64,000 nucleotides of DNA from positions 3,041,501 to 3,105,500 of the forward strand of contig NZ_AP023027.1 of the NCBI RefSeq assembly GCF_014467075.1. The letters are read 5' to 3'. This document shows, piece by piece, positions 32,201 through 41,416 of this stretch. The position numbers and the translations under genes were made by a program. Below the pieces are notes generated by a model. That model had not been told where the DNA came from. It searched no databases and worked only from the letters and a program-made list of their open reading frames with translations. Positions within the stretch are counted from its first letter, which is position 1. Each line of letters begins with the position of its first letter. This DNA comes from Anaerostipes caccae L1-92 (lineage in GTDB: Bacteria; Bacillota; Clostridia; Lachnospirales; Lachnospiraceae).

Positions 32201-32801
32201 CAAGTGCTTCGTAATCTACCATATCTGCAAGATCTTCGTTGTCCCACATTTCAATCTTCTGGATCTCATGTGATGTTCTGAATCCATCGAAGAAATGTAA
32301 TACAGGAACACTTCCCTTGATTGTAGATAAATGAGCAACAGCGCCTAAGTCCATGACTTCCTGAACGCTGGAGCTGCAAAGCATTGCAAAACCTGTCTGG
32401 CGACAAGCGTAAACGTCAGAGTGATCACCAAAGATATTCAGTGCATGAGATGCGATTGCACGTGCAGATACATCAAATACACAAGGCATTAATTCACCTG
32501 CGATCTTGTACATATTCGGGATCATAAGCAGTAATCCCTGAGATGCAGTGTAAGTCGTTGTCAGTGCACCTGCTGCAAGAGAACCGTGTACTGTTCCTGC
32601 TGCTCCGGCTTCAGACTGCATTTCAACTAATTTTACAGGATGTCCAAAAATGTTTTTCTTTCCCTGTGTTGCCCACTGGTCTGTTGATTCTGCCATTGGT
32701 GAGGATGGTGTGATCGGATAGATTGCAGCTGTCTCAGTAAACGCATATGATACGTGTGCTGCGGCTGTGTTACCATCCATGGTTTTCATTTTTCTTGCCA
32801 T
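29277..32801 (-). CDS. nifJ: Pyruvate:ferredoxin (flavodoxin) oxidoreductase
   Basis: A 1174-residue single-chain PFOR, full length for the family. The N-terminus has GNTAAAHVSYAFTETAAIYP; the ferredoxin domain has two [4Fe-4S] motifs (CIQCNFCAYVCPH and CTGCGSCANVCPG); a further cluster binds near CAGCGET; thiamine diphosphate binds at GGDGWAYDIGFGG. It splits pyruvate to acetyl-CoA and CO2 and reduces ferredoxin, the centre of clostridial fermentation. Codon use is that of a highly expressed gene. A Rex-like site lies just upstream. Confidence 0.97.
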   Translation of the reverse strand: MARKMKTMDGNTAAAHVSYAFTETAAIYPITPSSPMAESTDQWATQGKKNIFGHPVKLVEMQSEAGAAGTVHGSLAAGALTTTYTASQGLLLMIPNMYKIAGELMPCVFDVSARAIASHALNIFGDHSDVYACRQTGFAMLCSSSVQEVMDLGAVAHLSTIKGSVPVLHFFDGFRTSHEIQKIEMWDNEDLADMVDYEALEKFRANALNPEHPVLRGSAQNPDIFFQAREACNKYYDAFPAIVEDYMNQVNAKIGTDYKLFNYYGAADAESVIIAMGSVCETIDETIDYLTAKGEKVGVVKVRLYRPFVAEKLVEVIPETVKTINVLDRTKEPGSLGEPLYLDVVSALRGTKFEQVTINGGRYGLGSKDTTPADIISVFNNKDKKEFTVAINDDVTNLSLERGEAVSSTPESTVSCKFWGLGADGTVGANKNSIKIIGDHTDKYAQAYFDYDSKKSGGVTISHLRFGDDPIKATYLINKADFVACHCAPYMTKYNMVQDLKDGGTFLLNCSWPVEEIGDHLPGQVKAYMAKHNIKFYVIDGIKIGKEIGLGGRINTVLQSAFFKLSGIIPEADAIQYMKDAATASYSKKGDHIVKMNHDAIEAGAKSVVEVPVPAEWADCGEESLLHPVSGDRKDLVDYVNNIQNAVNGQIGNSLKVSDLVPYADGHMPQGSAAYEKRGVAVDVPTWNPDNCIQCNFCAYVCPHAVIRPVAMTEEELAAAPEATKSLPMTGMPDYKFVMTTTVLDCTGCGSCANVCPGKKGEKALTMVSLDSMKDQQEVYNYGQSLPIKEDIFDKFKPESVKGSQFKKPLLEFSGACAGCGETPYAKLITQLFGERMYIANATGCSSIWGGSSPATPYTVNREGQGPAWSNSLFEDNAEFGLGMFTGQTTLREQTKEKVAALAETAENADVKAAAAEYLDTYTDGKKNGAATKKLVAALEACGCDEGKEILKMKDYLSKKSQWIFGGDGWAYDIGFGGVDHVLASGEDVNIFVFDTEVYSNTGGQASKATPAGAIAQFAAAGKAVKKKDLAAIAMSYGYVYVAQISMGADYNQTVKAIAEAEAYPGPSLIIAYAPCINHGIKGGMSIAQSEEKKAVTSGYWNLFRFNPELAEEGKNPFSLDSKEPTTEYNDFIMGEVRYNALARQNPERAKELFKQAEENAKEKYARLKELADK

Positions 32802-32821
32802 GTTTCTTCCTCCTAAAAATC

Positions 32822-32839
32822 TTGTGTAAATATTAACAA
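32822..32839. promoter_or_regulatory. Rex-like operator upstream of nifJ
   Basis: TTGTGTAAATATTAACAA matches the Rex consensus TTGTTAA-N4-TTAACAA at 12 of 14 fixed positions. It lies 20 bases before the nifJ start, where the NADH-sensing repressor Rex would block transcription. Confidence 0.5.
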
Positions 32840-33073
32840 TCTACACTTAAGTTTTTCCCTTCTCCTTACAGAGGAGACAGGATGTTATCACAACAACGGG
32901 ACCGTTGTTTAGAACAAAATAAAACTGTATACAATCATGCATACAGCCTTATTTTACATCATTAGAACGGGTTTTTAAAGGATTTTAACTAAATTTCTTC
33001 GTATTTTTTTTAGTACTTTATGAATCTTTTTTTCCAGAAAAAATCTTGTCCAAAAAATAACAGTGTCTTTTGT

Positions 33074-33934
33074 CTATTTTGCCTGATTTTTTAGAGATTC
33101 TTCGTGCTGACTGAAGGTTTCTGAGAAAATATGAGTTCCCTTTCCGGTCTTATCTGTATGGTAATAGAGATAAGAATGTTTCTGTGGAGAAACTGCCGCC
33201 TTCAAAGCATTGATCCCCGGATTGCAGATCGGTCCCGCCGGGAGCCCCTGATTTTTGTACGTATTATATGGAGAATCCACTTCCAGGTCTTTATACAGCG
33301 TTCTTTTCTTATTATATTTCCCTTTTGTAAGAGGATAGAGCACGGTTGCATCGATCTGGAGCTTCATTTTTTTGTCCAGGCGATTGTAGATCACACCGGA
33401 AATCTTGGCATACTCAGCATCCACCTTAGCTTCTCTCTCAACAACAGACGCAAGAGTCACGATTTCATACGGGGTGAGACCGGTCTTTTTTTCTTTGGAT
33501 ATCTGCTCCCATTTGGTATTAAAATTGTTAAGCATCATAGCCACGATCTTTTTGGCATCGGTATGCTTGTATACCTCATAAGTATCGGGAAATAAAAATC
33601 CCTGCAGTTTATAGCTTACCTGTGCCTTTTTTGGCACCGATTCCAGCCATTCATAAGAATAACCGTCGAGATCACCGGCCGCCTTCAAAAAATCTTCAGC
33701 CTTACAGATATCTTTCTGTTCAAATTTCTTCGCCGCAAGTTCTGCCGTATAGCCCTCCGGTATCGTGATCCTGACCGTCCGCTCTTCCTGTTTTTTTCTC
33801 GCGGCCAGTTCCCGCTCTTCTTGTTTCACTTTGAACATCCAGCAGGCCGCACCCAGTGCAGCAATGACCAGAACCAGCAGCAAAATCCATAGTTTTTTTG
33901 ATTTCTTTTTCTTTTCGTAAAAACTTAACCCCAT
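33074..33934 (-). CDS. mltG: Endolytic transglycosylase MltG
   Basis: A 286-residue protein with one N-terminal membrane helix (LWILLLVLVIAALGAACW), a LysM-like linker and the YceG domain: FPDTYEV, LASVVEREAK with the catalytic Glu, GVIYNRLDKKMKLQ and NPGINALKAA. It cuts new glycan strands at the membrane and sets their length. The ATG at 33934 has GGAGG five bases away; upstream ATG codons lack it. It is somewhat shorter than the E. coli protein, as usual in Firmicutes. Confidence 0.9.
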   Translation of the reverse strand: MGLSFYEKKKKSKKLWILLLVLVIAALGAACWMFKVKQEERELAARKKQEERTVRITIPEGYTAELAAKKFEQKDICKAEDFLKAAGDLDGYSYEWLESVPKKAQVSYKLQGFLFPDTYEVYKHTDAKKIVAMMLNNFNTKWEQISKEKKTGLTPYEIVTLASVVEREAKVDAEYAKISGVIYNRLDKKMKLQIDATVLYPLTKGKYNKKRTLYKDLEVDSPYNTYKNQGLPAGPICNPGINALKAAVSPQKHSYLYYHTDKTGKGTHIFSETFSQHEESLKNQAK

Positions 33935-34044
33935 AAATTCCTCCATAATTCGACACTGATTATCTCTCATTATACTGATATTGTTCTGAAATACCACCCT
34001 TTTTATTAGATTTTTTTAATATTTTTAATACATTTGTAACTTCA

Positions 34045-34072
34045 TTGACATTCTTTTGGTTTCCTATATAAT
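34045..34072 (+). promoter_or_regulatory. Promoter of the cyclophilin gene
   Basis: Consensus TTGACA (34045-34050), 16 bases, consensus TATAAT (34067-34072); coding starts 36 bases downstream. Confidence 0.85.
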
Positions 34073-34108
34073 CAGTTATATAGGAAGATATAGAAAGGAA
34101 TAGGAATT

Positions 34109-34594
34109 ATGGCAAACCCAATCGTAACAATTACAATGGAAAACGGAGATACGATCAAGGCAGAATTGTATCCGGATATCGCTCCGATCACAGTAGAAAA
34201 CTTTGTGAAGCTGGTGAAGGAAGGTTTTTATGACGGGCTCACATTCCACCGCATTATTTCCGGATTTATGATCCAGGGAGGATGTCCGAACGGAAACGGA
34301 ACCGGAGGACCAGGACACACCATCAAAGGTGAGTTCAGCATGAACGGAGTAAAGAATGACTTAAAACACACGCCGGGCGTGTTATCCATGGCAAGATCAA
34401 TGGCTCCGGATTCTGCCGGTTCTCAGTTCTTCATCATGCACAAAACATCTCCGCATCTGGACGGACAATATGCCGCATTCGGACAGGTTATCGAGGGCAT
34501 GGATGTCGTCAATAAACTCGCTGAGGTGGCAACGGACTACTCTGACGCGCCGTTGGAAAAACAGGTTATGAAATCTGTGACCGTAGAAGAATAA
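34109..34594 (+). CDS. Cyclophilin-type peptidyl-prolyl isomerase
   Basis: A 161-residue cytosolic cyclophilin: FHRIISGFMIQGG with the catalytic Arg, GVLSMARSMAPDSAGSQFFI and FGQVIEGMDVV. It catalyses cis-trans isomerisation at proline during protein folding. AAAGGAATAGG precedes the ATG and a consensus promoter lies upstream; it is a single-gene unit with its own terminator. Confidence 0.95.
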   Translation: MANPIVTITMENGDTIKAELYPDIAPITVENFVKLVKEGFYDGLTFHRIISGFMIQGGCPNGNGTGGPGHTIKGEFSMNGVKNDLKHTPGVLSMARSMAPDSAGSQFFIMHKTSPHLDGQYAAFGQVIEGMDVVNKLAEVATDYSDAPLEKQVMKSVTVEE

Positions 34595-34613
34595 AATATT
34601 AGAAGACTTACTT

Positions 34614-34653
34614 GAAATGCTTAGGACACCGTGCGGTTCTAAGCATTTCTTTT
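34614..34653 (+). terminator. Terminator after cyclophilin
   Basis: GAAATGCTTAG and CTAAGCATTTC form an 11-pair stem followed by TTTT. Confidence 0.85.
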
Positions 34654-34693
34654 GGCACAGTAAAGATAATACATCAGACAGGGAGGAACACTT

Positions 34694-35503
34694 TTGGAAC
34701 ATAAATATTTATTTTTCGATGTGGATGAGACTTTATACAGCAACAAAACCGGTCAGATCCCGCCGAGTGCAGCCAAGGCATTAAAGCAGGCCCAGACGAA
34801 CGGCCATAAAATCTTTTTGAATACTGGAAGGCCTTATGCATATATAGGGAATGACTTCTTTTCCCTGGATTTCGACGGCTACCTCTGCGGCAACGGCACC
34901 GATCTGCGCTACAGGGGAGATATCCTATACCACCGTGAGCTTCCGAAAGATATCCAATCCCGGATCATAGAGTTATGCCGCATCCACAACATCCGTGCCT
35001 GTCTGGAAGGAAGCCGCTGTTCCTATTACACTGACGATGATACCTCGTTCCATCCCTATTACGCTTCTATGATCCAGGTATGCAGAAGTTCTGACGGCAT
35101 GGTGATCGAATTTAACTGGGACAATGTAAAATCTTTTGATAAACTGGTGTGCTTTTCCAGCCCGGATACGCCTCAGAATATGGCCGCCTTTATTGAAGAT
35201 GTTCACTCCCTGGACTTTCCGTTCAAGTGCATCAAAAATGGTGAAGATTTTTATGAAGTTATCCCGGAAGGCACATCTAAAGGAACTGCCATTACTTTTA
35301 TTGCGGAACACTTTAACATCCCGATCGATGACTGCTATGCGTTCGGAGATGCCCCTAACGATCTGCCCATGTTTGAAGCCGCAGGACACGGCATCGCTCT
35401 CGGGAATGCATATGACTGTGTAAAAGATGCAGCAGAGTATGTAACAACCGACATTGACGCACATGGAATTTGGAATGGGCTGGACCATTATGGTTTTTTG
35501 TAA
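34694..35503 (+). CDS. HAD phosphatase, Cof-type
   Basis: A 269-residue HAD hydrolase of the Cof/YidA group: FFDVDETLY with nucleophile Asp9 and Asp11, FLNTGRPYAY, the C2B cap, and AFGDAPNDLPMF. These enzymes hydrolyse sugar phosphates or flavin and pyridoxal phosphates. Start is the TTG at 34694 with GGGAGG upstream; no better start exists. It shares no operon with its neighbours. Confidence 0.85.
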   Translation: MEHKYLFFDVDETLYSNKTGQIPPSAAKALKQAQTNGHKIFLNTGRPYAYIGNDFFSLDFDGYLCGNGTDLRYRGDILYHRELPKDIQSRIIELCRIHNIRACLEGSRCSYYTDDDTSFHPYYASMIQVCRSSDGMVIEFNWDNVKSFDKLVCFSSPDTPQNMAAFIEDVHSLDFPFKCIKNGEDFYEVIPEGTSKGTAITFIAEHFNIPIDDCYAFGDAPNDLPMFEAAGHGIALGNAYDCVKDAAEYVTTDIDAHGIWNGLDHYGFL

Positions 35504-35582
35504 ACGGAGAATTTTGAATAGAGAATCTTCAGCGAAATCTCCGAAACCTCTTACAAAAATACCAAAAAAACAGCATAGTATA

Positions 35583-35724
35583 AGTAAAGAAAGGAGCATA
35601 TCGCCCACTGAGGTGGTTAGCCTCCGGTTTGTGCATAAGCCTACCCAGACCGACAAGTTCAAGGTAGGCTTATTTATTTACGCTTGTTTTTCCTATCTAT
35701 GCAGGCAAGCAGTGTTGCAATAAA
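35583..35724 (-). pseudogene. Possible remnant of a small holin-like type I toxin locus
   Basis: On the minus strand the frame FIATLLACIDRKNKRK ends at 35674, like the C-termini of Fst/holin-like toxins, but the N-terminal part is replaced by the clpB terminator and no start codon exists. The following 100 bases hold an 11-pair stem ATAAGCCTACC/GGTAGGCTTAT (35635-35673) followed on the plus strand by TTTATT, as expected for a convergent antitoxin RNA. Weak evidence; could be chance. Confidence 0.25.
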
Positions 35725-35751
35725 AAGGCTGTTGTTCAAAACAGCCTTTTT
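35722..35751 (-). terminator. clpB terminator
   Basis: AAAAAGGCTGTT, a short loop and AACAGCCTTTTT, 10 bases after the clpB stop; strong in both directions. Confidence 0.85.
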
Positions 35752-35761
35752 ATATATCTTC

Positions 35762-38344
35762 TTATTTCACCCTTGCCGTCAGTTCCCCGTTTTGTTCATC
35801 AATCAGGATCGTATCTTCCATATTGACCCCATCACCTAAGATCAGCCTTGCAGCCAATGTTTCCACGCTCTTCTGCAGATACCTCTTTAACGGTCTGGCA
35901 CCATACATCGGGTCATATCCGTTGTCCGCCACAAAGATTTTCGCTGCCGGTGTGAGCTCTACGGCAAGCTCTTTGTCACTGAGACGTTTATTCAAATCTG
36001 CAACTAACAGGTCAATAATGTTCGTAATGTTTTCCTTCGTCAGCGGTTTAAACAGGATCATCTCATCCAGACGATTTAAGAATTCCGGCCTGAAATGGTT
36101 CTTTAAGTCTGCCATCACCATGTCTTCCGCCTCTTTTGTAATATTACCGGATTGGTCGATGCCTTCCAGCAGATAGGTGGAACCAATGTTGGATGTCATG
36201 ATAAGGATCGTATTTTTAAAGTCCACGGTCCTTCCCTTGGAATCTGTGATCCTTCCGTCATCCAGCACTTGGAGAAGGATATTGAACACATCCGGATGAG
36301 CTTTCTCCACCTCATCAAACAGTACAACAGAGTAAGGTTTTCTTCTGACTGCTTCCGTCAGCTGTCCGCCCTCCTCATATCCTACATATCCCGGAGGCGC
36401 TCCGATCAGACGGGCTACGGAGTGTTTCTCCATATATTCGCTCATATCGATACGGACAATATTCTGTTCGTTGTCGAATAGGCTCTCTGCCAGTGCCTTG
36501 GCAAGCTCCGTCTTTCCTACACCCGTCGGCCCAAGGAACAGGAAAGAACCAATCGGCTTGCTCGGGTCTTTGATCCCCGCCTTGGAACGGATGATAGAGT
36601 CCGTCACAAGCTGCACTGCATTGTCCTGCCCCACAACTCTCTTGTGAAGGATCTCATCCAGATGGAGTGTCTTATTTCTCTCACTCTCTGTAAGCTTTGC
36701 CACAGGAATTCCCGTCCAGCGGGAAATGATCTTGGCGATCTCTTCGTCTGTGACGCTTTCCCTGACCATAGAGCGGTCCTCTTTCCGTACTTTCTCTTCT
36801 TCCTCTTCTAGCTGTTTTTTCAACTCCGGAAGACGCCCGTACTGGAGTTCCGCAGCCTTATTCAAATCATAATTTCTCTGTGCGATCTGTATTTCGTTGT
36901 TTACAGATTCAATCTCTTCTCTCAGTTTGGAAACCCTCTCCACGGAAGACTTTTCATTCTCCCATGTGGCCTTCTTGGCATTGAAATCTTCCCTCATCTC
37001 TGCCAATTCTCTCTGAAGTTCCAGGAGGCGTTCTCTGCTCAGATTATCGTCTTCCTTCTTCAGTGCCGCTTCCTCAATTTCCAGCTGCATGATCTTCCTC
37101 TGAACCTCATCCAGTTCTGAAGGAAGGGAATTCATTTCTGTCTTAATCATGGCACATGCCTCATCCACCAGGTCAATGGCTTTATCCGGAAGAAAACGGT
37201 CCGTGATATAGCGGTTTGACAGGGTCGCAGCAGCCACCAAAGATCCATCTGTGATTTTTACTCCGTGGAAAACCTCGTAGCGCTCTTTGATACCTCTCAA
37301 GATAGAAATCGTATCTTCCACGGTAGGCTCATCCACCATGACCGGCTGGAACCTTCTCTCCAGAGCCGCATCTTTTTCAATATACTGACGGTACTCATCC
37401 AGAGTCGTCGCTCCGATACAGTGAAGCTCTCCTCTGGCCAGCATCGGCTTCAGCATATTGCCTGCATCCATGGAGCCCTCTGTTTTTCCCGCTCCCACGA
37501 TCGTGTGCAGCTCATCAATGAACAGGATAATCTGTCCCTCGCTCTTTTTCACTTCTTCGAGAACCGCTTTCAGTCGTTCTTCAAATTCTCCTCTGTATTT
37601 GGCGCCTGCCACAAGAGATCCCATATCCAGTGAGAAAATCGTCTTGTCCTTTAACTGTTCCGGCACATCCCCCCGGACGATCCTCTGGGCAAGTCCCTCT
37701 ACGACCGCAGTTTTACCAACACCGGGCTCTCCGATGAGCACTGGATTATTCTTGCTTTTCCTTGAAAGAATACGGACAACATTCCGGATCTCGCTGTCTC
37801 TTCCGATCACAGGGTCCAGTTTCTGCTCTCTGGCACGCTTCACCAGATCGTATCCGTATTTCTCCAGCGTATCATAGGTTGCCTCGGGATTGTCCGTGGT
37901 TACCTTCTTATCTCCCCTTACTTCGGACAAAACCTCCAGGAAACGGTCTCTGGTGATTCCATAACCTCTGAACAGTTCTTTCACTGCATTGTTCGGCTTT
38001 TTGATCATAGCAAGAAACAGATGCTCCACAGAGACATACTCGTCTCCCATGGCCTTCATCTCATCTTCCCCTGCCAGCAGTACCTGATTCAGCGCCTGGC
38101 TCATGTAGACCTGTCCGCCGGAAACCTTCGGTTTCTTCTGGAGCAGCTGCTGTGCCTGGCTTAAAAAAGAATCTTTATTGACATTCATCTTCTCCAAAAG
38201 GCTAAGAATCAAACTATCTTCTATGGTCAGCAGACTATATAATAAATGTTCCTGGTCAATTTCCTGGTTTTGGCAGTCATAAGCAATCTTTTCACACTGA
38301 TTTACTGCTTCGACTGACTTTTGAGTAAACTTATTAATATTCAT
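35762..38344 (-). CDS. clpB: ATP-dependent disaggregase ClpB
   Basis: An 860-residue Hsp100 chaperone with Clp N-domain, first AAA+ module (Walker [10 protein letters not shown], Walker [10 protein letters not shown]), the long coiled-coil middle domain (about 405-525) and second AAA+ module ([21 protein letters not shown]). With DnaK it pulls apart aggregated proteins. The ATG at 38344 has GGAGGAG; the frame further upstream has none. Promoter on the minus strand: TTGCTT-N16-TATACT; no CIRCE or CtsR box seen. Confidence 0.97.
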   Translation of the reverse strand: MNINKFTQKSVEAVNQCEKIAYDCQNQEIDQEHLLYSLLTIEDSLILSLLEKMNVNKDSFLSQAQQLLQKKPKVSGGQVYMSQALNQVLLAGEDEMKAMGDEYVSVEHLFLAMIKKPNNAVKELFRGYGITRDRFLEVLSEVRGDKKVTTDNPEATYDTLEKYGYDLVKRAREQKLDPVIGRDSEIRNVVRILSRKSKNNPVLIGEPGVGKTAVVEGLAQRIVRGDVPEQLKDKTIFSLDMGSLVAGAKYRGEFEERLKAVLEEVKKSEGQIILFIDELHTIVGAGKTEGSMDAGNMLKPMLARGELHCIGATTLDEYRQYIEKDAALERRFQPVMVDEPTVEDTISILRGIKERYEVFHGVKITDGSLVAAATLSNRYITDRFLPDKAIDLVDEACAMIKTEMNSLPSELDEVQRKIMQLEIEEAALKKEDDNLSRERLLELQRELAEMREDFNAKKATWENEKSSVERVSKLREEIESVNNEIQIAQRNYDLNKAAELQYGRLPELKKQLEEEEEKVRKEDRSMVRESVTDEEIAKIISRWTGIPVAKLTESERNKTLHLDEILHKRVVGQDNAVQLVTDSIIRSKAGIKDPSKPIGSFLFLGPTGVGKTELAKALAESLFDNEQNIVRIDMSEYMEKHSVARLIGAPPGYVGYEEGGQLTEAVRRKPYSVVLFDEVEKAHPDVFNILLQVLDDGRITDSKGRTVDFKNTILIMTSNIGSTYLLEGIDQSGNITKEAEDMVMADLKNHFRPEFLNRLDEMILFKPLTKENITNIIDLLVADLNKRLSDKELAVELTPAAKIFVADNGYDPMYGARPLKRYLQKSVETLAARLILGDGVNMEDTILIDEQNGELTARVK

Positions 38345-38422
38345 CTTCACTCCTCCAATCTTATTTGTTCTATATCTAGTATAACATCTAGCATATAAAA
38401 AGCAAGTATTATTTTTAATTTC

Positions 38423-38474
38423 TTGACATTCTTCCATGTATCTGCTATTTTAAATACATACTATTAGTATGTAT
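38423..38474 (+). promoter_or_regulatory. TetR promoter with palindromic operator
   Basis: TTGACA (38423-38428), 17 bases, TATTTT (38446-38451), then ATACATACTA-T-TAGTATGTAT (38454-38474), a perfect palindrome with 10-base arms at the transcription start: the likely autoregulatory TetR site. Confidence 0.7.
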
Positions 38475-38494
38475 GCAAGAAAGGATGATTTTCC

Positions 38495-39145
38495 ATGGCA
38501 AGAAATAAATATCCCGAGATTACAGAGCAGAGGATCTTGGATGCATCGCTGAAATTATTTCTGGAAAAAGGTTACGAACACACAACGATTCAGGATATCA
38601 TCGACGAACTGGGTGATTTGACGAAGGGCGCCATATATCACCACTTTAAATCCAAGAGTGATATCATAGAAGCCGTCATGAACCAATTGTACAGCGGGCA
38701 GGAAAAGGACTATGAGGATATTTTGAACGGACCGGGGACAGGACTTGAAAAATTAAGAAAACTTCTCATCGTATCAATTAAAAGTCCCGGTAATCAAATG
38801 ATGATTAATGCCGCTCCTCATATTATGAAAAATCCACGATTCCTGACCAAGCAGCTGTTTGAAAGCCTGGACAATACAGTGCCCCACCTGATACTGCCGC
38901 TGATAGAGCAGGGGATTCAGGATGGTTCTGTAAAAACTAAATATCCAAAAGAACTGTCAGAAGCACTTCTCATTTTGTGCAACTTCTGGATGAACCCATT
39001 TATTATCCAAAATACTGCGGAAGAACTCATCCGCAAAACCCAGTTTATGAAAGATCTGCTTGACCGGCTCGGAATGCCTCTGCTGGATGACGAAGCACTC
39101 CTTGTTCTTGAATCTTACCGAAAACAGCTGGAAGAAAAAAGCTGA
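38495..39145 (+). CDS. TetR family regulator
   Basis: A 216-residue TetR/AcrR regulator: helix-turn-helix at residues 12-55 (ILDASLKLFLEKGYEHTTIQ ... GAIYHHFKSKSDII), then a helical ligand domain. It probably represses itself and the efflux gene 109 bases downstream through the palindrome in its promoter. The ligand is unknown. Confidence 0.85.
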   Translation: MARNKYPEITEQRILDASLKLFLEKGYEHTTIQDIIDELGDLTKGAIYHHFKSKSDIIEAVMNQLYSGQEKDYEDILNGPGTGLEKLRKLLIVSIKSPGNQMMINAAPHIMKNPRFLTKQLFESLDNTVPHLILPLIEQGIQDGSVKTKYPKELSEALLILCNFWMNPFIIQNTAEELIRKTQFMKDLLDRLGMPLLDDEALLVLESYRKQLEEKS

Positions 39146-39254
39146 CTCATTCATCCTCAGACTGGACTCATACAGTCCGGTCTTGGAGATTGGTGAGAAC
39201 TACAAATTTTTTTATCAATTTTACATACCAACCGAATGTATGAAAGGAGTTTTT

Positions 39255-40505
39255 ATGAAAGATAAACTATTTACCAGAGATTTTTCTCTGGTAGTGATCG
39301 GACAGATCATTTCTCTGTTCGGCAATTCCATCCTGAGGTTTGCACTTCCTCTGTATCTGTTAAATGAAACAGGGTCCGCATCCCTGTTCGGCATTGTCAC
39401 CGCCTGTTCCTTTATTCCTATGATCCTGCTCTCACCCGCAGGAGGTATAGTTGCGGACCGGATCAACAAAAGAAATATCATGGTCATTCTTGACTATGCA
39501 ACCAGCGCTCTGATCCTGTTGTTTACCGCCGCTCTCGGCCATGTATCCCTGGTGATGCTTTTGGTCATAACCCTTATGATCCTTTATGGCATACAGGGTG
39601 CATACCAGCCGGCAGTCCAGGCAAGCCTTCCGGCTCTGCTGACTCCGGACCGTCTGCTTTCCGGAAATGCAGTCATCAATCAGGTCAATGCTCTGGCCAA
39701 TCTAATCGGTCCGGTGGCCGGCGGAGCCTTATACGGCTTCTACGGAATCCGCCCGATATTATATGTGAGCATCATCTGCTTTATATTTTCTGCCACAATG
39801 GAACTGTTTATCCATATCCCATTTAAAAAGCCAAAAAAGGGAACCAGTGTATTTGCAGTAGTAAAACAGGATCTTTCAGAAAGTTTCCGGTTTATCCGTA
39901 CAGAACAGCCTGTTATAGGGAAAGGAATCCTGATTGTCTGCGCATTTAACTTATTTTTAAGCGCCCTGCTCATCGTAGGCCTGCCTGTGATCATCACACA
40001 GTTTCTCCATATGTCCAGCCAGCTTTATGGGTATGCCCAGGGAGCCTTAGCCCTCGGGGGCCTTTTGGGCGGTATCCTCACCGGAGTCTTTGCAAAACGG
40101 CTGAATATCCAGGGGGTCCATGTTCTGCTCTTGCTCAGCGGAGCGTCTCTCCTTCCAATCGGACTCGTGCTGAATCTGGATGTTCCTCCGATGGCAGCCT
40201 ACATTGTAATCACCCTGTGCAGTTTCTTTATGATGGCCTGCTCCACGATGTTTACCGTGCAGATGCTCTCATTCGTGCAGGCTCTTACACCGCATCATCT
40301 GATCGGCAAAGTCATCTCCTGTATCATGGCACTGTCCATGTGTTCCCAGCCTCTTGGCCAGGCCGTATACGGAGTTCTGTTTGATGTTTTGAAGAGCCAG
40401 TCTTATTTTGCGGTCTACGGTGCCTGCCTGATTTGCTGTCTGATTTCCTGGGAATCCAGAAAAATATTCCGTACTATTCCGCTGGCAGAACCGGCTGCTG
40501 AATAA
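39255..40505 (+). CDS. MFS efflux transporter
   Basis: A 416-residue, about 12-segment major facilitator of the MFS_3 type (like macrolide exporters). GGIVADRINKRN matches the loop 2-3 motif. AAAGGAG before the ATG at 39255 sets the start; longer in-frame readings overlap tetR. With the adjacent TetR it is likely a drug- or metabolite-inducible pump. The exported compound cannot be told. Confidence 0.8.
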   Translation: MKDKLFTRDFSLVVIGQIISLFGNSILRFALPLYLLNETGSASLFGIVTACSFIPMILLSPAGGIVADRINKRNIMVILDYATSALILLFTAALGHVSLVMLLVITLMILYGIQGAYQPAVQASLPALLTPDRLLSGNAVINQVNALANLIGPVAGGALYGFYGIRPILYVSIICFIFSATMELFIHIPFKKPKKGTSVFAVVKQDLSESFRFIRTEQPVIGKGILIVCAFNLFLSALLIVGLPVIITQFLHMSSQLYGYAQGALALGGLLGGILTGVFAKRLNIQGVHVLLLLSGASLLPIGLVLNLDVPPMAAYIVITLCSFFMMACSTMFTVQMLSFVQALTPHHLIGKVISCIMALSMCSQPLGQAVYGVLFDVLKSQSYFAVYGACLICCLISWESRKIFRTIPLAEPAAE

Positions 40506-40518
40506 AAACTTCATAACT

Positions 40519-40558
40519 AGGAAGAGGAAGCAGTAAAAATAGTCTGCTCCCTCTTCCT
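40519..40558. terminator. Hairpin between MFS gene and sfsA
   Basis: AGGAAGAGG-AAGCAG against CTGCT-CCCTCTTCCT around TAAAAATAGT. Long stem but poor U tracts, shared by two convergent genes. Confidence 0.55.
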
Positions 40559-40573
40559 TATCCGGTGGTTTGT

Positions 40574-41269
40574 TTACAGAATCACCGGAATTTTCTCATC
40601 AATTTCCATTGTGTCCTTTGTTACAAGGCAGTCCAGTGCAAGTATATGCACTCCAGAGTCTGCTGCTTTCCTCAGAGTATCTCCAAAGGCCCTGTGGGTA
40701 CGGTCATTGGGCCTGAAGCAGTGCACGCCTTTCATCTGAATGACGAAGATAATATATGCATCATAACCTTCTTCCACGCAGTGTATGAGTTCCTCTATAT
40801 GCTTGACTCCGCGTTCGGTAGGCGCATCAGGAAACCATGCTGTTCCATCCTCCTCCAGGGTCACTCCTTTTACTTCCACGAAGGCCTCTCTGGTTCCCGC
40901 CATAAGTTCTCCTCCTCTGACAAAGAAATCAAATCTGGAATTTCCATACTTTTTTTCCGCCCTGATCTCTTCTATATAAGGAAAAATCCCTCCCCTTTTC
41001 AGCCATTCTCCCACAGCTTTATTGGGCGCCTGGGAATCCATGTTGATCATTAGATTTCCTTTGCTCACACCAATCAGAGAATACTTTGTCTTTCTCTTAG
41101 GATCGTTATGCTGCTGCAGGTAAACCCTGGCTCCGGGAATCAGCAGTTCCCTGCATCTTCCTGTATTCTTAACATGTGCCTCTTCTTCCTGTCCTCCGAC
41201 GAGTACAATGGCTATAAACCGATTGGGGCGCTTTAAAAATGTACCTGAAATAATATGATCATAATGCAT
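40574..41269 (-). CDS. sfsA: SfsA family nuclease-fold protein
   Basis: A 231-residue SfsA protein: RFIAIVLVGG, HVKNTGRCRELL, RFDFFVRGG and FVEVKGVTLE ... FPDAPTERGVKHIEEL. The family has an OB-fold N-terminal domain and a PD-(D/E)XK core (D in RFDFF, E-x-K in VEVKG) and was first linked to sugar fermentation control; it likely binds or cuts DNA. AAAAGGAG upstream fixes the ATG at 41269. Confidence 0.9.
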   Translation of the reverse strand: MHYDHIISGTFLKRPNRFIAIVLVGGQEEEAHVKNTGRCRELLIPGARVYLQQHNDPKRKTKYSLIGVSKGNLMINMDSQAPNKAVGEWLKRGGIFPYIEEIRAEKKYGNSRFDFFVRGGELMAGTREAFVEVKGVTLEEDGTAWFPDAPTERGVKHIEELIHCVEEGYDAYIIFVIQMKGVHCFRPNDRTHRAFGDTLRKAADSGVHILALDCLVTKDTMEIDEKIPVIL

Positions 41270-41351
41270 GCTCCTGTCTCCTTTTCCGCCCCTAATGATA
41301 ACTTCGGAAGTTTCTGATGTCAATGAAAAAGTTTTTTCAGACAGCAAAAAA

Positions 41352-41402
41352 AGGAAGTCTCAAAACCATAGTTTGCACTTACAGTTTTGAGACTTCCTTT
41401 AT
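41352..41402. terminator. Bidirectional terminator
   Basis: AAAGGAAGTCTCAAAAC and its complement give a perfect 17-pair stem, flanked by A and T runs; it ends the metallopeptidase transcript. Confidence 0.85.
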
Positions 41403-41416
41403 GACTCCTACGATGA

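Noticed and set aside
29277..32801. Open frames opposite nifJ and clpB
   Set aside because: They mirror the strongly biased codons of highly expressed genes and have no start signals.
34973..35662. Long minus-strand frame opposite the HAD phosphatase
   Set aside because: No family resemblance and no ribosome binding site; the plus-strand HAD motifs are clear.
35583..35680. T-box or amino-acid riboswitch between HAD gene and clpB
   Set aside because: No T-box sequence or specifier loop, and no downstream gene in the right orientation.
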